Notes under the pieces: model-generated
Databases searched by the model: none
What the model was told of the DNA's origin: nothing
The model's input: the letters and a program-made list of their open reading frames with translations, nothing else
Origin: Candidatus Bathyarchaeia archaeon
GTDB taxonomy: Archaea > Thermoproteota > Bathyarchaeia > Bathyarchaeales > Bathycorpusculaceae
DNA: 37,078 bases
Reading direction: 5' to 3'
Assembly (NCBI GenBank): GCA_030019335.1
Contig: JASEET010000010.1
Location: forward strand, 1-37,078
Made by a program: the position numbers and the translations under genes
In this document: positions 24,695 through 32,339 of the stretch, piece by piece
How the letters are laid out: the number at the start of each line of letters is the position of its first letter
How positions within the stretch are numbered: the stretch's first letter is position 1

Positions 24695-24988
24695 CTAGCC
24701 GCCACCAACTGGTGGTAGTATGGCTAAAACGTCACTGTCCATAAGTTTTGTTTTTAACCCGTCAAGGGTAGCTATGCTTCTACCGTTCACTAGCAGTGTC
24801 AAATAGCTTTGAATCTCGCCGGTTTTTCTATCAAAAACATACTCGACGAAATCCTTCCCGTGAAGCTCAGCTAACTGCTTCAACACGTTTTCAACTGTGA
24901 CTTCTTCTCCGTCTGGAAACGTAAGAGATTCTGCTTTTTTCCCAACCAATTCACGCAACGCCGCAAAGAAACGCACAGATACCTTCAA
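24695..24988 (-). CDS. MoaD/SAMP-like ubiquitin-fold protein
   Basis: This 97-residue beta-grasp protein begins KVSVRFFAALRELVGKKAES and ends LAILPPVGGG, the MoaD-type tail that is adenylated and thiocarboxylated by an E1-like enzyme. It could act in molybdopterin/tungstopterin synthesis, tRNA thiolation or protein conjugation. The TTG start at 24988 has GGGAG nine bases upstream. It lies 22 bases after the other ubiquitin-like gene and 86 bases before the radical SAM gene. Confidence 0.88.
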   Translation of the reverse strand: MKVSVRFFAALRELVGKKAESLTFPDGEEVTVENVLKQLAELHGKDFVEYVFDRKTGEIQSYLTLLVNGRSIATLDGLKTKLMDSDVLAILPPVGGG

Positions 24989-25010
24989 CAGTCAAACGCT
25001 CCCAACAAGT

Positions 25011-25283
25011 TTAGCCTCCAGTATCAGCATACCCAACTAAAACTTCACAATCAGATTTTAAGGTTTCATCCCTTATGCTCAGAAGTGCCCTGCCCCCAGA
25101 TATGAAAACGAAGGTGTCCAGCATCTTTTCATCCAACTTTCCATAACGCCTCAGCCTTTCCTTAAGTATGCTCAAAATATTTTCATACTTGGCATCGTCA
25201 GAAACATGAATAGTTTCCACTTTCCCAGATGAGCCGAAGCACTTGGCTATTTCGTGGCTTAGGTACCGTATCTTAACTTCCAT
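25011..25283 (-). CDS. Second ubiquitin-fold (MoaD/Urm1-like) protein
   Basis: This 90-residue protein reads EVKIRYLSHEIAKCFGSSGK...ILSILKERL...FVFISGGRALLSI...LVGYADTGG. It has the beta-grasp pattern and a terminal Gly-Gly suited to activation by an E1-like protein. It differs clearly from its neighbour, so this is not a recent duplication. ATG 25283 starts it, and it faces the E1-like gene across a 111-base promoter region. Confidence 0.75.
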   Translation of the reverse strand: MEVKIRYLSHEIAKCFGSSGKVETIHVSDDAKYENILSILKERLRRYGKLDEKMLDTFVFISGGRALLSIRDETLKSDCEVLVGYADTGG

Positions 25284-25339
25284 GGCTTATGGCCACAGCT
25301 CGCCTTCAAACTTTCCTATAAGTTAAGCTTAGTTTTAAT

Positions 25340-25347
25340 TTTATAAA
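25340..25347 (+). promoter_or_regulatory. TATA box of the E1-like gene
   Basis: TTTATAAA lies about 48-55 bases before ATG 25395. The leader contains ATAGGAGG, a strong ribosome site at 25380-25387. Confidence 0.45.
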
Positions 25348-25394
25348 AGCTATTATGCAATAAATCCTAAACTAAGGCTATAGGAGGCTTCTAG

Positions 25395-26132
25395 ATGAGT
25401 TTGTCACCGTCAGAGCTTGAGCGATATGAGAGGCAGATGCTGATTTCTGGCTGGGGAGTAGAGGGACAGAAAAAGCTGAAATCTGCAAAAGTCGCTGTAG
25501 TGGGCATCGGCGGATTGGGATGTTCAGCAGCAATTTATCTCGCAGCCGCCGGCATAGGAAAGATAATTCTTGTAGACAAGGGAAAATTTAAGCTAAACAA
25601 TCTAAACCGACAGATTCTCTGCTGGCAAAGAGATGTTGGAAAGTTTAAGGCAGAAGTAGCCAAAGAAAAGCTTGAGGCGTTAAATCCCGAAATAGAAGTA
25701 GAGGCGGTTGTTGCAGAAATCACCAAAGACAACGCCCATGATGTGATAGGAGATGTTGATGTGGTTTTGGATGGACAAGATAATTGGAAAACAAGATTCA
25801 TAATAAACGAGTACTGCGTCAGACATAGCATACCATTCATTCATGCCGGCGTTTCGGCACTGCACGGACAAATGACCACGATAGTGCCGGGTAAAGGACC
25901 TTGCTTTCGTTGCATATTTCCGAAAGACCCGCCAGAAGTTGAAAAGATTCTAGTGTTAGGCGCCACCCCCGCCTTACTTGCCTCATTACAGGTGATGGAG
26001 ACCGTTAAACTTGTTACCGGGATAGGTAAGCCGCTTGTTGGACGAATGCTGTTTGCAAACGGAGAGGAAATGGTGTTCGAAACTGTAGAAGTTAAGAGAA
26101 ACGTTGAATGTCCTGTTTGCAGCAATCTGTAG
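25395..26132 (+). CDS. E1-like adenylyltransferase (ThiF/MoeB/UbaA family)
   Basis: This enzyme adenylates the C-terminal glycine of a ubiquitin-like protein. It is 245 residues with the nucleotide loop GIGGLG (37-42), the Arg finger in NNLNRQ (68-73), DGQDNWKTR, and zinc pairs C170-x2-C173 and C239-x2-C242. In MoeB the catalytic Cys lies in SCAEGGVLG; here the same stretch reads VEKILVLGATPALLASLQ, so that cysteine is absent. Other archaeal members may share this. It is divergent from two ubiquitin-like genes, the likely substrates. Confidence 0.9.
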   Translation: MSLSPSELERYERQMLISGWGVEGQKKLKSAKVAVVGIGGLGCSAAIYLAAAGIGKIILVDKGKFKLNNLNRQILCWQRDVGKFKAEVAKEKLEALNPEIEVEAVVAEITKDNAHDVIGDVDVVLDGQDNWKTRFIINEYCVRHSIPFIHAGVSALHGQMTTIVPGKGPCFRCIFPKDPPEVEKILVLGATPALLASLQVMETVKLVTGIGKPLVGRMLFANGEEMVFETVEVKRNVECPVCSNL

Positions 26133-26203
26133 GGAAGACACATAAAACCCTAGCAAACATCTATTCGCAGAGCATTAGAAAACCGCACTCATGGGAGGTA
26201 AGG

Positions 26204-26211
26204 TTTATATT
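26204..26211 (+). promoter_or_regulatory. TATA box of the thermosome gene
   Basis: TTTATATT, within GGTTTATATTTTAGCG, lies about 57-64 bases before ATG 26268. The leader ends with a GGAGGG ribosome site. Confidence 0.5.
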
Positions 26212-26267
26212 TTAGCGCATTTTTGCTTATTCAGAATTAACATTGTAGGTTAGAATGGAGGGTTTGT

Positions 26268-27908
26268 ATGGCTTACTTAACACAAACACCGTCGGGACAA
26301 CCAGTCCTAATTCTTAAAGAAGGCACAACAAGAAGCCGCGGAAGTGAAGCTCAAAGAAACAACATAATGGCTGCCCGCATAATAGGCGAGGTGCTAAAGA
26401 CAACGCTTGGACCACGTGGCATGGACAAAATGCTCATAGACAGCCTAGGAGACATAACAATAACAAACGACGGAGCAGCAATCCTAGACGAAATGGAAGT
26501 TGAGCATCCAGCAGGTAAAATGATGGTTGAAGTTGCAAAGACACAGGATGATATGGTGGGTGACGGAACAACAACAGCCGTAGTTTTAGCAGGCGAACTA
26601 CTAAAGAAAGCGGAAGAACTTCTAGACCAGAACATCCACCCAACAATAATTGTGAGTGGTTATCGCAAAGCAGTGCAAAAAGCGATGGAAACCATAAACA
26701 AAATTGCAATACCAGTAGACATTGAAGACCGTGCAACACTCAGAAAAGTTGCGTTAACATCAATGGCAAGCAAAGCAGTGGGCCCAGCAAAAGAACACCT
26801 GGCAGAAATAGCGATAGACGCTGTAAAACAAATCGTTGAAAAACGTGGAGACAGGAGAATCGCAGACATAGATAACATCCAAATAATAAAGAAGGAAGGA
26901 AAAAGCCTCTTCGAATCACAACTCATCAGAGGCGTAATAATAGACAAGGAAGCAGTTCACCCAGGGATGCCCAAAAAATTAGAAAATGCGAAAATAGCCT
27001 TGCTCGACTGCCCACTAGAAATTGAAAAGACGGAAATCAGCGCCGAAATAAGAATACGAGATCCAACTCAAATGAAGGCTTTCTTAGACCAAGAAACCCG
27101 AATGCTGAAAGAGATGGTTGAAAAAATCAAGGCTGCAGGGGCTAACGTTGTTTTCTGCCAGAAGGGCATAGACGACATGGCACAGCACTTCCTGGCAAAA
27201 GAAGGAATATTGGCGGCCAGAAGAGTGAAAGAATCAGACATGGAAAAGCTTGCGAGGGCGACTGGCGGAAGAATAACCACGGATTTAGATGATTTAACGC
27301 CGCAGGATTTGGGGGTAGCTGGCATAGTTGAGGAACGCAAAATCGGCGAAGACAAAATGATTTTTGTTGAAAAATGCAAAGACCCGCGCTCAGTTGCGGT
27401 GCTTATCCGAGCTGGACTTGAAAGAATGGTTGATGAAGCGGAAAGAGCCATGAACGATGCTCTATCCGTAGTTTCAGACGTGATAGAAGACAACAAAATC
27501 GTTGCAGGCGGCGGCGCAGTGGAAGTTGAAGTAGCCAAGGAACTGCGGAGATATGCCACAAAGGTGGGTGGAAGAGAACAACTCGCTATAGAAGCTTTCG
27601 CCGATGCAGTTGAGATAGTGCCAAAAACCCTAGCTGAAAATGCAGGACTGGAATCCATAGACATAATTGTGGGATTAAGAGCTGCTCATGAAAAAACAGA
27701 CGGCAAATACATGGGAGTAAACATTTTCACAGGAAAAACCGAAAACATGCATGACAACGGAGTTGTCGAACCATTGGTGGTCAAGGAACAAGCAGTGAAG
27801 TCAGCCGCAGAATCCGCATCGATGATACTGCGCATAGACGACGTAATAGCATCCACAAAACCAAAAGAGGAGAAACCACCAAGCGGACCTGAAAGCGAAG
27901 AATACTAA
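26268..27908 (+). CDS. Thermosome subunit (group II chaperonin)
   Basis: This ATP-driven protein-folding chamber subunit has 546 residues. Family motifs are [48 protein letters not shown] (ATPase), [11 protein letters not shown] and VVAGGGAVE-type [14 protein letters not shown]. It ends in a short charged tail (PESEEY) where some subunits have GGM repeats. Only one subunit is encoded here; others may lie elsewhere. A clear TATA and ribosome site precede ATG 26268. Minus-strand frames inside it are shadows. Confidence 0.97.
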   Translation: MAYLTQTPSGQPVLILKEGTTRSRGSEAQRNNIMAARIIGEVLKTTLGPRGMDKMLIDSLGDITITNDGAAILDEMEVEHPAGKMMVEVAKTQDDMVGDGTTTAVVLAGELLKKAEELLDQNIHPTIIVSGYRKAVQKAMETINKIAIPVDIEDRATLRKVALTSMASKAVGPAKEHLAEIAIDAVKQIVEKRGDRRIADIDNIQIIKKEGKSLFESQLIRGVIIDKEAVHPGMPKKLENAKIALLDCPLEIEKTEISAEIRIRDPTQMKAFLDQETRMLKEMVEKIKAAGANVVFCQKGIDDMAQHFLAKEGILAARRVKESDMEKLARATGGRITTDLDDLTPQDLGVAGIVEERKIGEDKMIFVEKCKDPRSVAVLIRAGLERMVDEAERAMNDALSVVSDVIEDNKIVAGGGAVEVEVAKELRRYATKVGGREQLAIEAFADAVEIVPKTLAENAGLESIDIIVGLRAAHEKTDGKYMGVNIFTGKTENMHDNGVVEPLVVKEQAVKSAAESASMILRIDDVIASTKPKEEKPPSGPESEEY

Positions 27909-27989
27909 AAGCTCCCCAGTTTTTCTCACACACTACTACTTTTTATACATCAAAAATTTAAACCATAAAACAGCTTTTACTCTTAAGGG

Positions 27990-28082
27990 GCTCCGGTAGT
28001 ATAGTCCGGTCAAGTATTGCGGCCTCTCGACACCATAGGTGAAAGAAAGCCGCGGACCCGGGTTCAAATCCCGGCCGGAGCA
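27990..28082 (+). tRNA. tRNA-Glu(CTC) with an 18-nt intron
   Basis: All arms fold. The acceptor GCTCCGG pairs with CCGGAGC (28075-28081), D stem GTAT pairs with GTAT, anticodon stem GCGGC (28019-28023) pairs with GCCGC (28049-28053), and T stem CCGGG pairs with CCCGG. The anticodon CTC is at 28026-28028, followed by G37. An intron ACACCATAGGTGAAAGAA (28030-28047) sits at the canonical 37/38 position. It forms a bulge-helix-bulge with bulges CGA and AAA, a central helix with one C-A mismatch and an inner hairpin CACC-ATA-GGTG. CCA is encoded at 28083-28085. A TATA-like AAATTTAAAC lies upstream near 27955. Confidence 0.95.
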
Positions 28083-28085
28083 CCA
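28062..28085 (+). repeat. tRNA-Glu 3' end, copy 1 of a 24-base imperfect direct repeat
   Basis: The T-loop to CCA end of the tRNA matches 28758-28781 at 21 of 24 positions, and the final 11 bases are identical. The layout resembles the attachment repeats left when an element integrates into the 3' end of a tRNA gene. Confidence 0.6.
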
Positions 28086-28154
28086 AAATTAAGCATTTTT
28101 AAGCTTATTTTAAATCGTAAGAGTTAGTTTGTTAGCAAAGCAACGGCGATAACG

Positions 28155-28389
28155 TTAAATTTCTTCTAGAAGTTTGAAGAATTTTTCTCTGCTTAATCCT
28201 GCTTCCTTTATTATTGCTCTAATTAATCCTAGTTTCACGTCTTTGCCAAGGTGGACAGGTACGACTATTCTGGTTCCCTTGTCATTCATCATAATAACAG
28301 GTGAACCCTTTTGACGGATAACTTTAAATCCGGATTTTTCGAGGATTTTAATTAGTTTTTTGATGGTTTATAGGAGAAATTTTAGGCAA
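28155..28389 (-). pseudogene. hicA: Decayed HicA-like toxin gene
   Basis: The minus strand encodes KKLIKILEKSGFKVIRQKGS, then PVIMMNDKGTRIVVPVHLGK, and ends AGLSREKFFKLLEEI at TAA 28155. This matches HicA double-stranded-RNA-binding toxins. The N-terminus MPKISPI is in another frame, starting at TTG 28389, so one indel lies near 28368-28375. In HicA the motif is normally KGSH with a catalytic His; here it is KGSP, so the toxin would be inactive even without the frameshift. Confidence 0.7.
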
Positions 28390-28611
28390 AGGCTTTCACT
28401 TTTTTGTATTCCAACAACTTTTTGTTTTAAAAGCTCCTTCTTTTCTTCCTCTGTTAAGGTTTCTAAGTGAGTTCTATGGCTTCCTTGATGTTTTCCATGA
28501 GTTCTTGCAATTTGTCTCCTTGGGTGTGACAGCCAGGTAACGCAGGAACAAAAGCTACGTATCCACAGTCTCATCTTCAATTATAATTACGTCAAACTCG
28601 TACATTGTCAT
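28382..28611 (-). pseudogene. hicB: Decayed HicB-like antitoxin gene
   Basis: Pieces of HicB are spread over frames: MTMYEFDVIIIEDETVDT from ATG 28611, then VAFVPALPGCHTQGDKLQEL with MENIKEAIELT, then LETLTEEEKKELLKQKVVGIQ, then KVKAFA and TAA at 28384. Frameshifts lie near 28557-28562, 28463-28470 and in a T run near 28399-28405. The order is hicB before hicA with a few bases of overlap, a normal hicBA layout. Three indels argue for a dead gene. Confidence 0.7.
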
Positions 28612-28954
28612 TTCCAATTATGAAACGTTTAGCACCAATATAGCCTTTGCTTTCATTCTAACATTACAGCGGTTAACTTTATCGTGAAAGAAACATTAAC
28701 TAAATGGGCTGTTCGTAACTTAAGTAAATACTAAAGAGGTTCTACCAGCAGATTTATGTTCTAATCTCGACCGGAGCACCATTTTTTAGCTTTTTCAAGT
28801 CTATCAATTTTTTACTAGCAGATAGCATGAGCAACTTCTTTTATTTAATTAGAAAGGACAATTGAAACAGGAAGGTGGCGGCGTCGCGGACAAACTGTGA
28901 TGCTTTTGTAAAAGCCTTGAAAACGCTTTTCTTTGAGTTATGGAGTAATGATGC
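28612..28954. other. 343-base intergenic region with a tRNA fragment
   Basis: This stretch lies between hicB and the 3' end of the flippase gene. It contains only the tRNA-Glu 3' fragment at 28758-28781. I see no open frame with a ribosome site, no other RNA gene and no integrase remnant. Confidence 0.5.
28758..28781 (+). repeat. tRNA-Glu 3' fragment, copy 2 of the imperfect direct repeat
   Basis: This 24-base segment repeats the T-loop, T-stem, acceptor and CCA end of tRNA-Glu with three substitutions. All three lie outside the last 11 bases. No 5' tRNA half precedes it. It is followed by a T run. The two copies are 696 bases apart and enclose the decayed hicBA pair. Confidence 0.6.
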
Positions 28955-30451
28955 TTAAGTTGTTACTCCTTTAACTTTGAATTTTATTTCTTGCCATACG
29001 GAGTTGGCTAATAATCTTGCTTCTTTGTCAATTGCCGTCAACAATGCAAGGTAGATGATTCCGCCTATTGCTGTTACAATTAAAGTTAAATATATTCTTG
29101 TTGGATGCGGTTGCCATAACGCTAGAATAGTTGCCATAACAGTTGAAGCGAAAACATATTTTGCAGTGTTTCTCCACGGAATGGCTATCTTTATTGATTT
29201 GCGTACAATAGCGTATAGGATAAGAAACATTACAAAACGGGCTGATAAATTGATAATGCTTACGTAAAGGGCCGATTGCAAGGGTTGATTTTGGGCATAA
29301 TTTGTTAGAACGAAGAATGCTGTGGGCAATGTTATTGCGGAATGAAAATATGGCAGAGAAAACACGATAAGCATGCGGCTTTTAGCTAACTCTCTAAATG
29401 ATATTTTCGCCTTCTCATCGATTCTCTCTACTCCGAAAAGAACGAAGCTGAAAAGCGTCGACATTGTTATGATAAAAGCATCTATTGCCAGCACAACTAA
29501 AACAGGCCAAGCGTCCTTGTATACGCTTTTCATAATTATGATGTAGGAATCCGACAAGGTTATTGCTCCAGCAGTCATGGGTATGGCGAACATTAAAACC
29601 ATTTTTAATGAGGCTGTTATGTCTTCGCGGTTTTTTTCGGCTAGAAGTTTTGGATACAATGCAAAGGCTAAGAAAGAAGAGTATGTGATTACGGTTGCGA
29701 TCTGTGTTGCGGCGCCGTAGCTGCCTCGAGCCCCTTCTCCTCCATAAGTGAACAGCATGATGAATATGAAGGCTGCAATTTGGCTACCGATAACACTGTA
29801 GACGTTTGCCATGGAACCTTTAAACCATTCTTTCACATATTCCCACTTAAAATGTTGTTTTAATTCTTTAACCAGTAGCTTGAAGTAATACACTATTTGA
29901 AAGGTGAAGGCTACTATGAGGCTGAGTAGGGCTCCCAAGAGAGGTTGCTGAAATTTGATGATGAGTATGTAGCCCAAAATGACTTTACAAACTTCTGCCA
30001 TAAGTAATCCATAGCCTAAGGTTTGTGGAATTTTTGCTTGTAGACAAGCCTCTAACGCGCTGATGAAGTGAAGTTCTATTATCTGTATTGAGACTAAAAA
30101 GTATAGGAAAACATATTCTTGGCTGATGCCAAGCCATGAGGTTATTAAGGGAACAAGCGGGAGATAAATGATTGTGGCTATTGCTGAAATTGTTAGGTTT
30201 GCGAGAATGCCTGTTTTGGCGGCTCCTTCTTTGCTTCTCGCCACAAATCGCATGGTCCAAAATGGAAAGGCTGTAGCAAGCAATGTGAAGTATGCTCGTA
30301 TGTCGTTGATGTTGAACCATAAGTCAAATTCCGGTTTTGTTGTTCCTCTAGCTATCATAAGCTGAAAGGCTAGGCCTGTGGCTATGCTGAGCATTTTAGC
30401 TGCGAAAATGATGAAGCCTGAATATTGAAGCCTAATTTCGGTTTTAGCCAA
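28955..30451 (-). CDS. Oligosaccharide/polysaccharide flippase (MOP superfamily)
   Basis: This 498-residue membrane protein has about 12-14 hydrophobic helices spread over its length. The N-terminus SGFIIFAAKMLSIATGLAFQ is typical of Wzx/RfbX-type flippases, which move lipid-linked oligosaccharides across the membrane. The start is TTG 30451 with GGTGAGG upstream, and a minus-strand TATA-like element lies near 30490-30500. AglB, the enzyme that would use such a lipid-linked glycan, is encoded 5.5 kb away on the same strand. The substrate is inferred from that only. Confidence 0.88.
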   Translation of the reverse strand: MAKTEIRLQYSGFIIFAAKMLSIATGLAFQLMIARGTTKPEFDLWFNINDIRAYFTLLATAFPFWTMRFVARSKEGAAKTGILANLTISAIATIIYLPLVPLITSWLGISQEYVFLYFLVSIQIIELHFISALEACLQAKIPQTLGYGLLMAEVCKVILGYILIIKFQQPLLGALLSLIVAFTFQIVYYFKLLVKELKQHFKWEYVKEWFKGSMANVYSVIGSQIAAFIFIMLFTYGGEGARGSYGAATQIATVITYSSFLAFALYPKLLAEKNREDITASLKMVLMFAIPMTAGAITLSDSYIIIMKSVYKDAWPVLVVLAIDAFIITMSTLFSFVLFGVERIDEKAKISFRELAKSRMLIVFSLPYFHSAITLPTAFFVLTNYAQNQPLQSALYVSIINLSARFVMFLILYAIVRKSIKIAIPWRNTAKYVFASTVMATILALWQPHPTRIYLTLIVTAIGGIIYLALLTAIDKEARLLANSVWQEIKFKVKGVTT

Positions 30452-30689
30452 AGCCTCACCCTTGCTGGTTCTTGGATAGTTATTCTGCGCGTATTTTAAT
30501 TTAAGGGTAAAGGGTGTGGAAATTGACTGCGCTTAGTAAAAATGCGGACTGCCTAGTTCGTTTACCTAAAGTCAGAAGGAGACTCGCTTGCTTTTTGGGG
30601 GAGGAGCAGTTGACTTTTCTTCTTTTAGAGCTTGAGGTTTTTGGGAATTGGCTTTGTTCGTTTAGTGTGGATTTGTGCTCGTTTGTTGC

Positions 30690-30962
30690 CTAAGATGTTG
30701 CAGCGAATTTTGAGGCTTCCATTATCATTAATCCTGCGGCTTCTCCCTGTTTGTCTAAAGAAGCAGTTACGAGGCCTTCTTCGTCTAGCGGCTTGTTGTC
30801 CACTATTTTTGTATGTTTGAACTTAACGTAAAGTATATCTGCTGGTTCATCGTAGTCTATGGACACTATTCTTCTCGTGATCCGTGGTTTTTTAACGCTA
30901 ATTAAAGCTTTTTGAATAACCATGAACGGGTCTATAGCCATTTTCATTTCAGTCTCTGCCAT
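30690..30962 (-). CDS. DUF2283 protein
   Basis: This 90-residue protein contains the DUF2283 core: VSIDYDEPADILYVKFKHTK, IVDNKPLDEEGLVTASLDKQG, LMIMEASKF. The family is small, common in mobile and toxin-antitoxin settings, and of unknown function. A minus-strand TATA-like TTTATATTA at about 31010-31018 and a GGAG before ATG 30962 support expression. The protein has an extra N-terminal helix-like segment (residues 8-30). It is not adjacent to a toxin here. Confidence 0.8.
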   Translation of the reverse strand: MAETEMKMAIDPFMVIQKALISVKKPRITRRIVSIDYDEPADILYVKFKHTKIVDNKPLDEEGLVTASLDKQGEAAGLMIMEASKFAATS

Positions 30963-31194
30963 AGCTTGAATCTCCGTTTAAGTCTCTTATGAGACATTAT
31001 GAGGGCTGTTAATATAAATCCGTTGGATTGTGAAACTTCCCGATAGTGAACAACAAGATTTTTCGTTAATCCGAATTTAACAAGTCGAATGAAAACTTTT
31101 ACAGCAGCAAAATTCGCGCGCGTTTTTGTCGTATCCCAGGGTAATGTGGCTGTTCAGAATCTTTTTGTTTTTGGGAGAAGAAATTTTCACGGAG

Positions 31195-31204
31195 AATATT
31201 TAAG
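31195..31204 (+). promoter_or_regulatory. TATA-like promoter of the first mntA gene
   Basis: AATATTTAAG lies 56-65 bases before ATG 31260. The leader carries GAGG near 31250 as ribosome site. Confidence 0.35.
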
Positions 31205-31259
31205 TTTAGCGTCGACAGTGTATCGTTGGTTAGATAACATCTTTCGTTGAGGTTGTGAG

Positions 31260-31667
31260 ATGAGGTTAGAGGAAGAAATTAAGAGAGTGTTGAAAGGCCA
31301 TAGGGAGGTGCTTGGGGCTTATCTCTATGGTTCGATAGCTAAGGGTTATGCAGGGAAGGGAAGCGACATAGATGTGGGGTTGCTGCTTAGGAAGGATTTT
31401 AGGGCAGAGGCTTTATATGCAGCTCGGATTGCGGGGGAGATAAAGGAGAAATGCCGCCTTAGTCAGGAGGTGGACGTTAGAATTTTGAATGGTAGATCTT
31501 ACCGTTTTCTTTATCAGGTTATTAAGAGTGGGCGGGTCATCCTGTTCTCGGATGAAAAGGAAAGGGTGAAATTTGAAACTTCTGTCACGGACAGATACAT
31601 CGATTTCAAGCCTTTTTACAAACAGTACGATGAAAAAAGGAGGGAGAGGCTGCTAGAATGCGTCTAG
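31260..31667 (+). CDS. mntA: MntA-type nucleotidyltransferase antitoxin (first pair)
   Basis: This 135-residue minimal nucleotidyltransferase has the active-site motif YLYGSIAKGYAGKGSDIDVG (G24-S25, D36, D38) and the third Asp in VDVRIL (D72). MntA proteins AMPylate the HEPN toxin HepT and so silence it. ATG 31260 has GAGG upstream. The downstream hepT is broken, so this antitoxin appears to lack a working partner at this locus. Confidence 0.88.
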   Translation: MRLEEEIKRVLKGHREVLGAYLYGSIAKGYAGKGSDIDVGLLLRKDFRAEALYAARIAGEIKEKCRLSQEVDVRILNGRSYRFLYQVIKSGRVILFSDEKERVKFETSVTDRYIDFKPFYKQYDEKRRERLLECV

Positions 31668-31683
31668 AGATGGAGGTAACAGA

Positions 31684-32088
31684 GTGAAAAATCGATATAA
31701 TTGATCGCAATTTAAGGTTTCTGGAGGAAATTAAGCATCTTAGCTTGGAACAGTTTTTAGAAAGCTACAGAGATGTTCAGGCTGCCAAGTATTCTCTATT
31801 GGAGGTCGTGGAAGCTTACATCGACATCGCCAACTACATAATATCTGTGAAGGGGTTAGAAGAGCTGAAGAATATAGCGAGATGTTTAAGGTTTTGAAGG
31901 AGGAAGGAGTTATAGGAAAAGGGCTTGCCACAAAACTTGAGGATATGGCTAGGTTTAGAAATTTGCTGGTGCATAGGTATGGAGAGGTTGGCAACCGAAG
32001 GGTTCTGGAGATAATAAAGTACAACCTTGAGGATGTCAAGGAATTTGAAAGAGAGATCGGAGAATTCGGGAGAGGAGAGGTTGAATGA
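31684..32088 (+). pseudogene. hepT: Frameshifted HepT-like HEPN toxin (first pair)
   Basis: HEPN-family sequence runs in two frames. IDIIDRNLRFLEEIKHLSLE, EQFLESYRDVQAAKYSLLEV and IANYIISVKGL are followed, after a one-base loss near 31858-31862, by RAEEYSEMFKVLKEEGVIGK and MARFRNLLVHRYGEVG to TGA 32088. A second indel in the A run at 31687-31691 separates the GTG start (31684) from the frame. The RNase motif RNLLVHRY (Rx4HxY) is itself intact. Two lesions make a functional toxin unlikely. Confidence 0.75.
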
Positions 32089-32339
32089 AAATCCTTTAAA
32101 AGATGTTAAATTCAGTGTAAGTGATGAAGAATACGTGGGTCAAACCTCGCCTTTGCGAGGCGTTCGTGGATATATTTTAATTTGTTGGAATATGATGTTA
32201 TGTGCAAGCATGATTGATGCCTGAAAGGAGACGATCGAGTTGTTTGGTAGGGGTTTGGTTACTGGTGGCAGGTTTTATTGGAAGCCATTGGTGATGGGGT
32301 GAGTGGAGAAAGAGTTTTTATTGTGGTTGCTACACAAAG
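32089..32339. other. 251-base intergenic region with hairpin and promoter-like repeat
   Basis: It holds a hairpin CCTCGC-CTTT-GCGAGG at 32145-32160, a TATA-rich segment at about 32166-32215 resembling the one at 35808-35855, and a second TATA-like TTTTTATT at 32315-32322 before the second mntA. No convincing gene lies here. Confidence 0.4.

Noticed and set aside
27068-27664. 198-codon minus-strand frame
   Set aside because: It is antisense to the thermosome gene, with low-complexity Ser/Ala composition and no ribosome site.
31089-31250. 53-codon frame MKTFTAAKFARVFVV... before the first mntA
   Set aside because: It has no ribosome site, runs across the TATA element used by mntA, and resembles no known protein.
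32121-32127. GTGATGA resembling a C box of a C/D guide RNA
   Set aside because: No D box (CTGA) or D'/C' pair lies at the expected distance.
32145-32160. CCTCGC-CTTT-GCGAGG hairpin as a terminator
   Set aside because: No T run follows, and archaeal termination does not rely on such hairpins; recorded only as part of the intergenic region.
32239-32301. 20-codon frame starting MFGRGLVTGG after a GGAG
   Set aside because: It faintly recalls the start of NuoI-type proteins, but it is too short and ends at once, so no gene can be claimed.
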